Assembly: GCA_038745535.1 (NCBI GenBank)
Contig: JBCDLI010000031.1
Coordinates: 1-27,083, forward strand
Length of the DNA: 27,083 nt
Reading direction: 5' to 3'
From: JBCDLI01 sp038745535
GTDB lineage: Bacteria > Pseudomonadota > Alphaproteobacteria > Rhizobiales > Rhizobiaceae
A program made the translations under genes and the position numbers. Each line of letters starts with the position of its first letter. Within the stretch, counting starts at the first letter, position 1. The notes under the pieces were generated by a model. That model searched no databases, was not told the origin of the DNA, and saw only the letters and a list, made by a program, of their open reading frames with translations. Shown one piece after another: positions 1 through 8,256 of the stretch.

Positions 1-379
<379 letters not shown>

Positions 380-506
380 TCTCATTGCTCGTGTTCACGC
401 AAGCGGCTGCAAAGACCAGATGCGCGTTGTGTTGCGTACGTACACAACGCTGCATTCTTGCAATTGGTGCGCAATTTGCTTGGCTTCTTATTTCATGTGT
501 TTAACC
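380..506 (+). other. 23S-5S internal spacer with stem-loop
   Basis: This 127-base spacer has no credible gene. It contains a perfect 8-bp inverted repeat, GCGTTGTG at 424-431 and CACAACGC at 443-450, which would fold in the rRNA precursor. A role in RNase processing is an inference from position only. Short ORFs crossing this stretch are shadows over rRNA. Confidence 0.6.
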
Positions 507-625
507 GACCTGGTGGTTATTGCGGGGTGGCTGCACCCGTTCCCATGCCGAACACGGCCGTGAAACGCCCCAGCGCCGATGGTACTTCGTCTTAAGACGC
601 GGGAGAGTAGGTCGCTGCCAGGTCT
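507..625 (+). rRNA. rrf: 5S ribosomal RNA
   Basis: About 118 bases show the alphaproteobacterial 5S pattern. The 5' ACCTGG pairs with the 3' CCAGGT (helix I). The conserved TTCCCATGCCGAACACGG segment is near 540-557, and GATGGTACT and GGGAGAGTAGG follow. It sits about 127 bases after the 23S end, the normal operon position. The ends are accurate to one or two bases. Confidence 0.96.
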
Positions 626-847
626 GATAAATACATGTTCCAGCTTCATCTTCTTTTCGTATTCGCCTCGTCGGTGTTTTTGCAAGCGGGGCTTACGCGC
701 TCTTAATTTTTATCGCGGTCCCTCGTGGTATTTTGCGGTGCAAGATAGCCTTTTGGGACCTCGCAATTTGCCCGTCAGGCAAACTTCTTGGCAATTGTTT
801 TGCGATTGTCTGTCAGTTTGGAGTTCGCATACGAACTTTACGATTGG
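626..847 (+). other. 5S-tRNA spacer, no gene seen
   Basis: No coding signal is convincing here. Two short hairpins can be read: TTTGCC/GGCAAA (767-783) and AGTTCG/CGAACT (822-837), the latter ending 10 bases before the tRNA. The 11-mer CCGTCAGGCAA at 772-782 is the reverse complement of an 11-mer inside the downstream repeat (1070-1080). Leader or processing functions are possible but not shown. Confidence 0.5.
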
Positions 848-925
<78 letters not shown>

Positions 926-1004
926 ATTCAATTTTCCTCGATAAAATACGTGGCGCACATCACCGCGTGCGCGTTGGTGCGCATCTAGCCATATCATTAA
1001 TGGT

Positions 1005-1083
1005 GTTGGATCGTCGGTCGAAAACCTCTCGTCGATTGCTCCGCGATGCGACTGTCGTGCAACGCGCAATTGCCTGACGGTTC
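1005..1083 (+). repeat. Downstream direct repeat R, copy 1
   Basis: This 79-bp segment, beginning GTTGGATCGTCGGTCG and ending GCCTGACGGTTC, recurs at 1221-1317. The copies differ by one substitution (A/C at 1021 versus 1237) and by an 18-bp insertion in copy 2. It lies 105 bp after the first tRNA tail, so the tail plus R form a duplicated module. Confidence 0.9.
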
Positions 1084-1107
1084 TGCGGTCGCGCTTTGCT
1101 TGCCTTG

Positions 1108-1133
1108 GGTTCAAATCCTGCCCCCGCAACCAA
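1108..1133 (+). repeat. tRNA-fMet 3'-tail repeat, copy 2 (orphan)
   Basis: An exact 26-bp copy of 900-925 with no tRNA body in front of it; the bases before it (CTTTGCTTGCCTTG) do not match the tRNA. Such orphan tails are either attachment-site remnants of an integrated element or part of a tandem duplication. The second reading is favoured because repeat R follows each copy. Confidence 0.9.
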
Positions 1134-1220
1134 CCTCAATTGTCAAAGAAAAATGAGTGCAAGGCGGCAGCCAATTCGCGTAGCGAAATGGTGAGAGCCA
1201 TCTGATAGCAGTAGGAGACA

Positions 1221-1317
1221 GTTGGATCGTCGGTCGCAAACCTCTCGGCACTTGCTTCACTCTCGTCGATTGCTCCGCGATGCGACTGTCGTGCAACGCG
1301 CAATTGCCTGACGGTTC
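1221..1317 (+). repeat. Downstream direct repeat R, copy 2
   Basis: This matches 1005-1083 except for one base and an extra 18 bp (GCACTTGCTTCACTCTCG, about 1248-1265) that itself ends in a repeated CTCTCG. That suggests slippage or unequal exchange at the CTCTCG sites. A GCGCAG/CTGCGC hairpin follows at 1319-1333. The rest of 1134-1403 shows no gene. A GTGACG/CGTCAC hairpin (1378-1396) lies just beyond the end of the leftward VWA gene but lacks a clear T-tract. Confidence 0.88.
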
Positions 1318-1403
1318 AGCGCAGGCGCTGCGCAGACTGATCCTGCAAATCTGACCAGCTTCTGCAAATCTTCAGCAGTGACGCGTTCAACGTCACAGGT
1401 TTG

Positions 1404-2102
1404 TTAAAACAACAATTTACACCCGAGCGTTTCGTGGAAGGCATTCACCAATTCTTTTGCGTTTTCGGCTGCAATATATTGGCCGCCGGTTCGATCGGCG
1501 AGGCATCGCGCGACCGTCTCGGCATTTTCATAGGCCTCGTCGTTTTCATTGCTCCAGGCAAAGAACTCGCCGCGCACTTTAAAGCCAATCACGTGTACGG
1601 TGTAGGGGCCGCCCGCTAATTCGGCTGCCAATTGGCATGGCATCCCCATGCATGTTTCTTTGCCATCGGTGACGACGACCACGCTGCCGGTTGGCGATGT
1701 TTGTGAAAGCTCTGACACCGCGCGTTTAGTAGCTTCCGTCAGCGGCGTGTCTCCGGTCGGTACCAGCCTATTGACGGCGCCAATTATTCTTGGCGCGGCA
1801 TTCCAAACAGGACCGAAATACAACTCAATGCCCGAACAATCGTCATCGCCGTTTGGGCCGTAGATCACCAATCCGATCCGCCTATCCTCAGCGATTGGCG
1901 GGATCGCCTCCTCAATCGCTCGTCGTGCTTCCAATATCCGGGGTTCGTCTAGGTTGTTAAAGCCCATTTCGGCCATCGACCCTGACCCGTCGAAAACGAC
2001 GATGGCATCGTCGGTGCATACATCGCTTGCGAGGGATGGCAGCGTAACAGACATCGTCGCGACAGCAGTGATCAGCTTGCAGGCAAACCGCGTTCTCCTC
2101 AT
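1404..2102 (-). CDS. Secreted von Willebrand factor A (VWA) domain protein
   Basis: 232 residues. The start at 2102 is chosen because GGAGGGACGTT precedes that ATG; a GTG six codons upstream lacks such a site. Residues 1-26 form a signal peptide ending SLAS. The rest is one VWA domain with the metal-ion-dependent adhesion site: DGSGS at 38-42, Thr119 in TGDTPLT and Asp146 in VTDG. Six cysteines (29, 89, 151, 156, 200, 228) suggest disulfides in the periplasm. VWA domains bind protein partners through a divalent metal. It is the last gene of the leftward group after the regulator, with a 120-bp gap, so it may have its own promoter. Methanol-dehydrogenase mxa clusters also carry VWA proteins (MxaC, MxaL) needed for enzyme maturation; a similar role here is inference. 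Confidence 0.85.
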   Translation of the reverse strand: MRRTRFACKLITAVATMSVTLPSLASDVCTDDAIVVFDGSGSMAEMGFNNLDEPRILEARRAIEEAIPPIAEDRRIGLVIYGPNGDDDCSGIELYFGPVWNAAPRIIGAVNRLVPTGDTPLTEATKRAVSELSQTSPTGSVVVVTDGKETCMGMPCQLAAELAGGPYTVHVIGFKVRGEFFAWSNENDEAYENAETVARCLADRTGGQYIAAENAKELVNAFHETLGCKLLF

Positions 2103-2222
2103 AACGTCCCTCCGCACCACGATTTCATTGATCAGCAGACACCTTTAGTAGCCTCAAATCCATGGGCTGTGCTGTGCGCCTTACGCAACTGCACCTTTAC
2201 GCCACGACCTTAGCTAGAGGGC

Positions 2223-3068
2223 TCAACCCGAATAGCGATAGCCCTGACCGTGCACGGTTTCTATCACATCGTCTGCGAGGCGTTTGGGGTCAAGTTTGCG
2301 GCGAAGCGCAGTGATGTGTTGATCCAAGGCACGGCTGCTTGGGAAATAGTCGCGACCCCATCCCACATCATACAGCTCATCCTTGCTGACGACGAATGTT
2401 TGGCGATTGTGTAAATGTTTCAATATCGCGATGTCGCGCTGCGTTATATTCCGCGTTCCTAGATCGTCGACCACGGTCATCAATCCAGGGCAAACGGTGA
2501 CCGGACCAAACGCAAATTCGTTGGGATCGCGCACTTTTGCGATTTCATCCTTTTTCCGGCGCATAACGAAAACAAATCCGGCAGCGACCAAAAGCTGAAC
2601 GGCCACTAGACCTCCGATAAGGAGATACGTCGGCAACGTTCTATCATTTGGGTTCAACAGGCTTGGCGCAATGTCGAGAACGCGCGCCAAAGCCTGCCGA
2701 TTGACACGCACACAGCGCAATGGCTCGCATCGGTAAAGGCTTGTTTCCGCCCCCAGCGCCGAAGCCCATGTGATGGAGTTCGACCGGCTTCTGAGCGCGT
2801 TTAACTGCGCAATATCGGCGATGATTGCATTCTCAGAAATGTGGAGCGGTTCTGGGGGATAAGTTAGCGTGCCATCCGCACGCCATGTGATAAGCGCTTC
2901 TATGACGTGGTCCGCTGCAATCGCCATGCGGGTTTGCGGAACATTTTCTTCGTCCCAATGTGAAAGCGTTTCCGCGATCAAGGTGTCAGCTTTTTTAAAC
3001 GGATCAGCGTGAACAGCGGTGCAAAGCTGCATGAGGGCGAGCATCAAAAAAAGCGGTAGCTTAACCAT
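2223..3068 (-). CDS. Membrane-bound winged-helix regulator: periplasmic N-terminus, cytoplasmic DNA-binding C-terminus
   Basis: 281 residues from the ATG at 3068. The open frame runs further upstream but would overlap the binding-protein gene, and the chosen start gives a clean hydrophobic signal or anchor (residues 1-20, ending AVHA). Residues 21-147 form an extracytoplasmic domain I do not recognise, with Cys114 and Cys119 (CEPLRC) able to form a disulfide. A transmembrane helix spans about 148-169 and is followed by RRKK. Residues 186-280 are an OmpR/PhoB-type winged helix ending HITALRRKLD...VIETVHGQGYRYSG. There is no receiver domain, so it is a one-component sensor. ToxR and CadC have the reverse order, with DNA binding at the N-terminus. 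It lies 40 bp after the binding-protein gene in the leftward operon, so it may sense something in the alcohol-oxidation periplasm. Confidence 0.85.
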   Translation of the reverse strand: MVKLPLFLMLALMQLCTAVHADPFKKADTLIAETLSHWDEENVPQTRMAIAADHVIEALITWRADGTLTYPPEPLHISENAIIADIAQLNALRSRSNSITWASALGAETSLYRCEPLRCVRVNRQALARVLDIAPSLLNPNDRTLPTYLLIGGLVAVQLLVAAGFVFVMRRKKDEIAKVRDPNEFAFGPVTVCPGLMTVVDDLGTRNITQRDIAILKHLHNRQTFVVSKDELYDVGWGRDYFPSSRALDQHITALRRKLDPKRLADDVIETVHGQGYRYSG

Positions 3069-3108
3069 GATCCACCGATGCCACACTCGAACGTCCTCCA
3101 GTCTCAGC

Positions 3109-4014
3109 TCATCTCTCGGGCTCTTTAAACGTGACGCCATAGGCTTCGTGGATGGCTTTGATGCGCCCGTCTTCCAACGCGTAGCGGATCGCGTCATCCA
3201 CTGAATAGGACAGGGGGCGATAGCGAAAGTTGACGCCAACGCCGATGGTCCATTCAGAAACTGCGAAGCCCGGCAGAAGGGGCTCATGAATGCCAACGCC
3301 GTCGGCCAGCCCATGTTCAAGCTGGCTCAGCGGACCCATCACAGCCTTGGTCTCGCCTGCTGCTAAGGCCACCATTGCATCTTGAGTGGTCGTGTACCGA
3401 CGCACATTCGCGTTTAATTGTCCGCGCGCAAAACTGCTTAGATAGAAGTCTGCGATGCTGTCGTTCTCAACGCCTACCGTATCAAAACGGAAATAGGCGG
3501 GAACCGGCTTCTCCTCTGGATATTCGTCCTCGCGGTAGGCAATCGCTATCGATTCACCTGCATACTGGCCTGTGAACACGACCTGTTCCACCCGGCAAGC
3601 AAATGACGGGTTCCACGGTACGCGCATCATGACATTGGCGATACGACCTCCGATCAATGCGCCTTTCCAAATGTTGAAACGTAAATCTGCTTCGAGTGTT
3701 TCGCCGGCGGCTACAAAATTAAACCGAGCATCAACGCCAAGGTCCTCGGCGATCAGCCGCGCGATCTCGATGTCGATACCTTTGGGTTTGCCTGCTTCGT
3801 CCCAAGAATAGGGAGGAAAATCCTCGTAGACCGCAAAGAGCATGTGCCCTTGATCGATGATTTGATCGAGTTCCTGCCCGACGATGTCGCGGCTTGCATT
3901 TTGCGGTTTAGGCTGCGGGATAAAATCCGCACAGGGGTCGTTTGATTGTGCATACGCGGGGCTCAAAAGCCCCGCGACAACAGAAACACTAAAAGCGAAC
4001 GCTGCTATTTTCAT
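3109..4014 (-). CDS. Quinoprotein-dehydrogenase-associated periplasmic binding protein (XoxJ/MoxJ-like)
   Basis: 301 residues with a signal peptide (about 1-22, ending AYAQ). The body is a family 3 solute-binding fold: the early strand HMLFAVYEDFPPYSWDEAGK and KGIDIEIARLIAEDLG are typical. It resembles the family annotated as quinoprotein dehydrogenase-associated ABC-type binding protein, which includes MoxJ and XoxJ. XoxJ has been proposed to bind or activate the dehydrogenase rather than carry a solute; no permease partner lies next to this gene. It follows pedF by 23 bp and precedes the regulator, so the three probably form one transcript. The ribosome-binding site is weak (TGGAT), which suggests translational coupling to pedF. 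Confidence 0.86.
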   Translation of the reverse strand: MKIAAFAFSVSVVAGLLSPAYAQSNDPCADFIPQPKPQNASRDIVGQELDQIIDQGHMLFAVYEDFPPYSWDEAGKPKGIDIEIARLIAEDLGVDARFNFVAAGETLEADLRFNIWKGALIGGRIANVMMRVPWNPSFACRVEQVVFTGQYAGESIAIAYREDEYPEEKPVPAYFRFDTVGVENDSIADFYLSSFARGQLNANVRRYTTTQDAMVALAAGETKAVMGPLSQLEHGLADGVGIHEPLLPGFAVSEWTIGVGVNFRYRPLSYSVDDAIRYALEDGRIKAIHEAYGVTFKEPER

Positions 4015-4037
4015 CGATGCAATCCAGACAGTTTTGT

Positions 4038-4733
4038 CTAGTTTGCAGCAGACAATCCGATTGTCAAAGTGTCTGCAGCAGCTTTGAAACCAGTTGGGTC
4101 ATCGGTAAGAATGCGCGCAGCACGGAAGGCCACGCTGTCTGCAACCGGCGCACCAGAAAGCGTTTCAATGCCGTCGGCAATGACCGACAACTCCGCGACA
4201 GTAGCGTCAATATCGGCATCGGACGCATCGTCCTGCCAAGCGACAAGTTTGTCTCGGATGACTGACAACTGCGGGCTTACCTCCGCCATCATGTCACCGT
4301 CTGGGCGCGTTTCAATGTAAACGCGGATGGCCCAACCAGCTTTTTGACCCAACAGATCACCAAACCCCGGCATTCTTGTGATGCCGTTTTGGGTGTATCC
4401 GTGGATGTAACGCTCCATGTACCATTCGTCGCCGTATTCGTCGGCTTCCAGATAGCGCAGGTCGGGTGCCAGGCCGCCTGAAACTGCCTCCAGCCCGTGG
4501 CAACGCGCGCAGTTTTGGTTGTATCCAGATGACCCAATGGACAATGCAGCCAACCAGGCCTCTTCGCTGATGTTGCCTACGCGGTAGGGGCTTTCGATCA
4601 ACCACTCCTCGCCGACATCTGGCAAAGCATCTGTATCCACAGGCTGTGGTGATACGTCCCCATGGCTTAATGCTTGGGTCGCAATGCCAAATGTAAGCAC
4701 TGCGTAACCAACCAACTTAATTGGTTTGAACAT
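4038..4733 (-). CDS. pedF: Cytochrome c-550, PedF type
   Basis: 231 residues. The start at 4733 is picked because GGAGGAGAG lies just upstream; the open frame extends 27 codons further without a signal. A signal peptide covers about 1-23. The heme c site is CARCH (Cys75, Cys78, His79), and the likely axial Met is 121 in TRMPGF. The mature N-terminus SHGDVSPQPVDTDALPD and the block after the heme (GLEAVSGGLAPDLRYL) are characteristic of the PedF family. A C-terminal extension of about 85 residues carries no second heme motif. In Pseudomonas, PedF-type cytochromes accept electrons from PQQ alcohol dehydrogenases in the periplasm; the dehydrogenase here is at 11628. It is the first gene of the leftward operon. 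Confidence 0.9.
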   Translation of the reverse strand: MFKPIKLVGYAVLTFGIATQALSHGDVSPQPVDTDALPDVGEEWLIESPYRVGNISEEAWLAALSIGSSGYNQNCARCHGLEAVSGGLAPDLRYLEADEYGDEWYMERYIHGYTQNGITRMPGFGDLLGQKAGWAIRVYIETRPDGDMMAEVSPQLSVIRDKLVAWQDDASDADIDATVAELSVIADGIETLSGAPVADSVAFRAARILTDDPTGFKAAADTLTIGLSAAN

Positions 4734-4791
4734 GCTCTCTCCTCCAATTTTCTCCTCCCGCGCAATTAATCGGGGAACGCTTATATGCGAA

Positions 4792-4800
4792 ATCATACCA
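4792..4800 (-). promoter_or_regulatory. Candidate extended -10 promoter for pedF
   Basis: On the minus strand this reads TGGTATGAT, an extended -10 (TGn followed by TATGAT). No good -35 is found 16-18 bp upstream, which is tolerable for extended -10 promoters. Transcription would start near 4785 and leave a leader of about 50 bases before pedF. Judged by eye only. Confidence 0.4.
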
Positions 4801-4818
4801 TAGTCGGTAACCATTCGC

Positions 4819-4847
4819 TTGACACTGATCCCCTACCAAACGACGAT
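4819..4847 (+). promoter_or_regulatory. Candidate sigma-70 promoter for the rightward PQQ/ABC operon
   Basis: TTGACA (4819-4824) and GACGAT (4842-4847) are separated by 17 bp. Transcription would begin near 4854, about 25 bases before the ATG at 4879. A second TTGACAC occurs at 4847-4853, 28 bp after the first, as a direct repeat. With the leftward candidate at 4792-4800 this forms a compact divergent control region (4734-4878). Confidence 0.4.
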
Positions 4848-4878
4848 TGACACGACATCAGGATCTCGTGGGGGGAGG

Positions 4879-6057
4879 ATGTTCCGACAAATCTTGACGG
4901 CTGCCGCAGTTTCACTCGCAGGCAGTGCGTCCACTTTTGAGACCGATGCCTCGGCGCAAGACATCCCTGTGGCTTGGATCAAGGTTGAACGTGAGCAGCC
5001 GCCGACCTTATCAAATTTGGATCCCATCCCTGAAGATTTGGGGCTCGCAGGGTTTTTGACTGCTTTGAAAGACAATGAGACGACTGGTCGGTTTCTCGGT
5101 CAGAATTGGTCCGTTACAGAGCACTTCGCGGGACTAGACGACGATCCGCTTGATGCCGCTCGGACGGCTTTGGCAGGCGCACCGTTCATCGTAATCGATG
5201 CACCGGCAGAGGCTGTGTTAGCGATTGCGGATCTGCCGGAAGCGCAGGGCGCATTGATCTTCAACAGCGGGGCTGGCGAACCGTCACTGCGTGGTGATGC
5301 CTGCCGTGCGAATGTGGTGCACACGCTTCCATCGACCTCGATGCGGACAGACGCGTTAGCGCAGATGTTCACGAAGAAACGCTGGACTGACCTCGTGATG
5401 ATCGCAGGCGGACAGCCCGATGATCAGGCGTTTGCCGAAGCCATGGAGGCCTCGCTAACCAAGTTTGGCCTGTCTTTGAAGGCGCGCAAAGAATGGCGTT
5501 TCGATGCCGATATGCGGAGAAACGCATCGCAGGAAGTGCCTTTGTTTACCCAGGACTTTGGCGACTATGATGCTTTGATCATCGCCGACGAACTTCACGA
5601 TTTTGGTCGCTACGTGCTCTACAATACGTGGGAACCACGTCCGATTGCAGGGTCTGAGGGCGTGACCGCGGAGGCATGGGGACCGGTCGTTGAACAATGG
5701 GGCGCGGCGCAACTACAGTCTCGTTTTGAGGAGGCCCATGAGCGTGACATGCAGTCTCGTGACTATTCGGCGTGGGCCGCACTGCGTTCTATCGGAGAAG
5801 CGGTCACCCGAACAAAAGTTGCCGATGTCGAAACGATCCGCAGCTACATACTCGGTGACGAATTTGAACTCGCGGGCTTCAAGGGACGCCCGCTGACGTT
5901 TCGACAATGGAACGGTCAACTTCGTCAGCCGATACCACTCATGCATCCGCGCGCTTTGGTGGCAAATGCCCCGCTAGAGGGCTTCCTCCACCAGCGCACA
6001 GAGCTTGACACCTTGGGTTCTGACGAGCCTGAGAAAACATGCACAGCATTTGATTGA
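4879..6057 (+). CDS. PQQ alcohol dehydrogenase system-associated ABC substrate-binding protein
   Basis: 392 residues from the ATG at 4879, giving a signal peptide ending DASAQ. The Shine-Dalgarno-like GGGGGGAGG touches the ATG directly, unusually close; the only other in-frame start is a TTG at 4819 that overlaps the candidate -35. The protein is a family 1 periplasmic binding (Leu/Ile/Val-like) fold of the subgroup found beside PQQ dehydrogenases: mature start IPVAWIKVEREQPPTLSNL, then LGLAGFLTALKDNETTGRFLGQ. Orthologous operons (PedA1A2BC in Pseudomonas putida, LutABEF in Methylorubrum) have been linked to growth with rare-earth elements, so the ligand may be a metal or metal-chelate; that is inference. 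It is the first gene of the rightward operon; the next start lies 17 bases on. Confidence 0.88.
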   Translation: MFRQILTAAAVSLAGSASTFETDASAQDIPVAWIKVEREQPPTLSNLDPIPEDLGLAGFLTALKDNETTGRFLGQNWSVTEHFAGLDDDPLDAARTALAGAPFIVIDAPAEAVLAIADLPEAQGALIFNSGAGEPSLRGDACRANVVHTLPSTSMRTDALAQMFTKKRWTDLVMIAGGQPDDQAFAEAMEASLTKFGLSLKARKEWRFDADMRRNASQEVPLFTQDFGDYDALIIADELHDFGRYVLYNTWEPRPIAGSEGVTAEAWGPVVEQWGAAQLQSRFEEAHERDMQSRDYSAWAALRSIGEAVTRTKVADVETIRSYILGDEFELAGFKGRPLTFRQWNGQLRQPIPLMHPRALVANAPLEGFLHQRTELDTLGSDEPEKTCTAFD

Positions 6058-6074
6058 TTGGGAGGAACCACTTC

Positions 6075-7040
6075 ATGCTGAGAACAAGCGCATTTGTGCT
6101 CGCACTACTCGCGACCACGGCGGCGAATGCCGATGAAATATGGGTTTCCAATGAAAAAGACGACACGCTTAGCGTCATCGATGTGGAAACGCTGGAGGTC
6201 GTTCGTACCATTGATGTGGGAGAGCGCCCGCGTGGCATCACCTTCTCAAAAGACTTCTCGGTTCTTTATGTCTGCGCGTCAGATAGCGATACCGTTCAGG
6301 TGATCGATCCGGAGACCGGCAAGGTTCTTCATGAATTGCCATCGGGCGAAGACCCGGAGCAATTCGTCTTGCACCCAGATGACCGCCACCTCTATATCGC
6401 CAATGAAGACGATGCGATCACCACTGTAGTGGACACGGAATCGCGCACAGTTGTGGCGCAGATTGACGTGGGTATCGAGCCCGAGGGCATGGCGGTAAGC
6501 CCGGACGGTGCGATTGCGATCACCACGTCTGAGACAACCAATATGGCGCATTGGATCGACACCGAGAAGCAAGAATTGTTTGCCAATACGCTTGTCGACA
6601 GTCGCCCGCGCCATGCCGAGTTCATCAAGGATGGAGCGGAACTTTGGGTCTCTGCCGAAATTGGTGGAACGATTTCCGTATTTGACGTGGAAACGCAGAC
6701 CGAGAAAGCGAAGATCGATTTTGAAGTTGATTGTGTTCACCCCGACCGCGTTCAGCCGGTTGGCTTTGAACTGACCGCAGGCGATACCCACGCGCTCGTT
6801 GCACTCGGGCCGTCAAACCATGTCGCGGTGGTGAATACCGAAACCTATGAAGTCGAGGATTACATCCTCGTCGGTCGTCGCGTCTGGCACATGGATTTCA
6901 ACGCCGATCGTTCGCTCGCCTTCACGACCAATGGTGTCTCCGGCGACGTGACCGTTATCGATGTTGAAAAGCGCGAGGCGATAAAATCGATCAAGGTCGG
7001 GCGTTTCCCATGGGGCGCTGCGTACCGGCCGACGAGCTAA
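6075..7040 (+). CDS. PQQ-dependent catabolism-associated YVTN beta-propeller protein
   Basis: 321 residues from the ATG at 6075, preceded by GGGAGGAACC; the TTG at 6054 lacks a site. The signal peptide ends TTAANA. The mature protein consists of repeats of about 42 residues of the YVTN/NHL type, such as DEIWVSNEKDDTLSVIDVET and LYVCASDSDTVQVIDPETGK, consistent with a seven-bladed propeller. Members of this family occur almost only beside PQQ dehydrogenases and their ABC genes; their biochemical role is not established. It sits between the binding protein and the poly-Asp protein in one operon, so a role in metal or cofactor handling in the periplasm is plausible. Confidence 0.9.
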   Translation: MLRTSAFVLALLATTAANADEIWVSNEKDDTLSVIDVETLEVVRTIDVGERPRGITFSKDFSVLYVCASDSDTVQVIDPETGKVLHELPSGEDPEQFVLHPDDRHLYIANEDDAITTVVDTESRTVVAQIDVGIEPEGMAVSPDGAIAITTSETTNMAHWIDTEKQELFANTLVDSRPRHAEFIKDGAELWVSAEIGGTISVFDVETQTEKAKIDFEVDCVHPDRVQPVGFELTAGDTHALVALGPSNHVAVVNTETYEVEDYILVGRRVWHMDFNADRSLAFTTNGVSGDVTVIDVEKREAIKSIKVGRFPWGAAYRPTS

Positions 7041-7080
7041 CCTAAACAACCAATCAAAAAACATAAGCGGAGGAGAATTT

Positions 7081-7533
7081 ATGTTTAAGATGCTACCGGC
7101 AGTTATCGCTGCACTTGCGATTGCGGTTACACCGGCGCTTGCCGATGATGACGACGATGATGATGGTTTCGGCCTTGCCGGTATCCTGTCTTCGGGCAAC
7201 AAGGAAGATCTGGAGCCAATTCAACTTGGTGCGGGTATTCCGTTGACGTCTGCGCCATGGACGCTGAAATCGGGCACCTATTACGAGTTTGAAATCCAGG
7301 GCGATGGCAGTCAGGAATTAGGCCTGACGGGGCCGGAGTTCTTTCGTGCTATTTGGATTGATGAGATCGTAATTGAGGGTTTGGAAATTCGCCCGCTTGG
7401 CGTCGACTCGGTTGAGTTTGACGAGGCCGGTGAAATGGAAATCGGATTTGTCGCCATCAAGCCGGGCAGCTATTATCTCAAAGTCCCCGGTTCGACCGGA
7501 GAGACACAGCGGTTGGAAATTACAATCGAGTAA
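7081..7533 (+). CDS. Small exported acidic protein with poly-Asp mature N-terminus
   Basis: 150 residues, GGAGGAGAATTT before the ATG. Residues 1-21 are a signal peptide ending TPALA. If cleaved there, the mature protein begins with seven consecutive aspartates (residues 22-28, DDDDDDDGFG). The remainder is a beta-rich, acidic domain (about 45-150), with EFFRAIWIDEIVIEGLEIRP in the middle and PGSYYLKVPG near the end. I recognise no named family. It lies 40 bp after the propeller gene and 9 bp before the ABC ATPase, firmly inside the operon. A poly-carboxylate tail exposed in the periplasm could bind hard trivalent cations such as lanthanides or calcium; this is a hypothesis from composition and context. 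The Asp codons mix GAT and GAC, so it is not a simple repeat artefact. Confidence 0.88.
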   Translation: MFKMLPAVIAALAIAVTPALADDDDDDDGFGLAGILSSGNKEDLEPIQLGAGIPLTSAPWTLKSGTYYEFEIQGDGSQELGLTGPEFFRAIWIDEIVIEGLEIRPLGVDSVEFDEAGEMEIGFVAIKPGSYYLKVPGSTGETQRLEITIE

Positions 7534-7542
7534 TCGCGTCCT

Positions 7543-8256
7543 TTGACACTCAGTGTCTCTGACCTTAGTTTTTCCTACGGGGAAAAACGAGCACTTGAAG
7601 GGGTGAGCTTCGCGCTCACCCCTGGCTTTTGTGCGCTTCTTGGGCCAAACGGCGCCGGAAAGTCGACGCTCTTTGCTTTGCTCACCCGACTGCTGACCGC
7701 ACCAGCTCGCGGTATTGAAGTCGCTGGTCACGACCTCCATCGCTCACCGCGCAGAGCGCTCGCAGAGATGGGCGTCGTGTTTCAGCAAACGACCTTAGAC
7801 CTTGATCTAACCGTTCGACAGAACCTGAAGTATTTCGCGGCCCTGCATGGGCTTCGCGGGCAAGACGCCGCGACCCGTATCGACCGCGCACTAACCCGAT
7901 TAGGAATGGCTGAGCGCGCTGCCGAAAAGGTGAGGGCACTCAATGGCGGCCATCGGCGTCGAACGGAAATAGCGCGGGTGTTGATCCATGATCCCAAAGT
8001 GCTGCTTCTCGATGAGCCAACCGTCGGCCTTGATGCGGCGTCGCGCGCTGCCATCACAGAACATGTCCACGGTCTGGCAAGTGAGGGGATGACAGTGCTT
8101 TGGGCGACCCATCTGACCGATGAGGTTTGGGAGGACGATCACCTGCTCATTTTGCATCGTGGGCGGCTTTTGGCCGATGGGGTGGCCAGAGACATTTCTG
8201 GCAATCGCACGCTGAGCGATCACTTCCTTGATGTCACCGGCCCGGCAGCGTCATGA
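7543..8256 (+). CDS. ABC transporter ATP-binding protein, PQQ alcohol dehydrogenase system (PedB/LutE-like)
   Basis: 237 residues. The start is a TTG at 7543: an in-frame TAA at 7531 (the stop of the upstream gene) blocks anything earlier and no ATG or GTG follows before conserved sequence. No clear Shine-Dalgarno is seen, so translational coupling across the 9-bp gap is likely. All ATPase motifs are present: Walker A GPNGAGKST, Q-loop VVFQQTTLDLDLTV, Walker B VLLLDEPTVGLD and switch His in WATHLTDEV. The signature is unusual, LNGGHRRRTEIARVL instead of LSGGQ. The protein groups with ATPases of ABC-2 permeases. It overlaps the permease gene by four bases (ATGA). Confidence 0.9.
   Translation: MTLSVSDLSFSYGEKRALEGVSFALTPGFCALLGPNGAGKSTLFALLTRLLTAPARGIEVAGHDLHRSPRRALAEMGVVFQQTTLDLDLTVRQNLKYFAALHGLRGQDAATRIDRALTRLGMAERAAEKVRALNGGHRRRTEIARVLIHDPKVLLLDEPTVGLDAASRAAITEHVHGLASEGMTVLWATHLTDEVWEDDHLLILHRGRLLADGVARDISGNRTLSDHFLDVTGPAAS

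Noticed and set aside
3069..3320. Longer N-terminus for the winged-helix regulator (start at 3320)
   Set aside because: It would overlap the binding-protein gene by over 200 bp in another frame and bury the signal-like segment; the ATG at 3068 is better.
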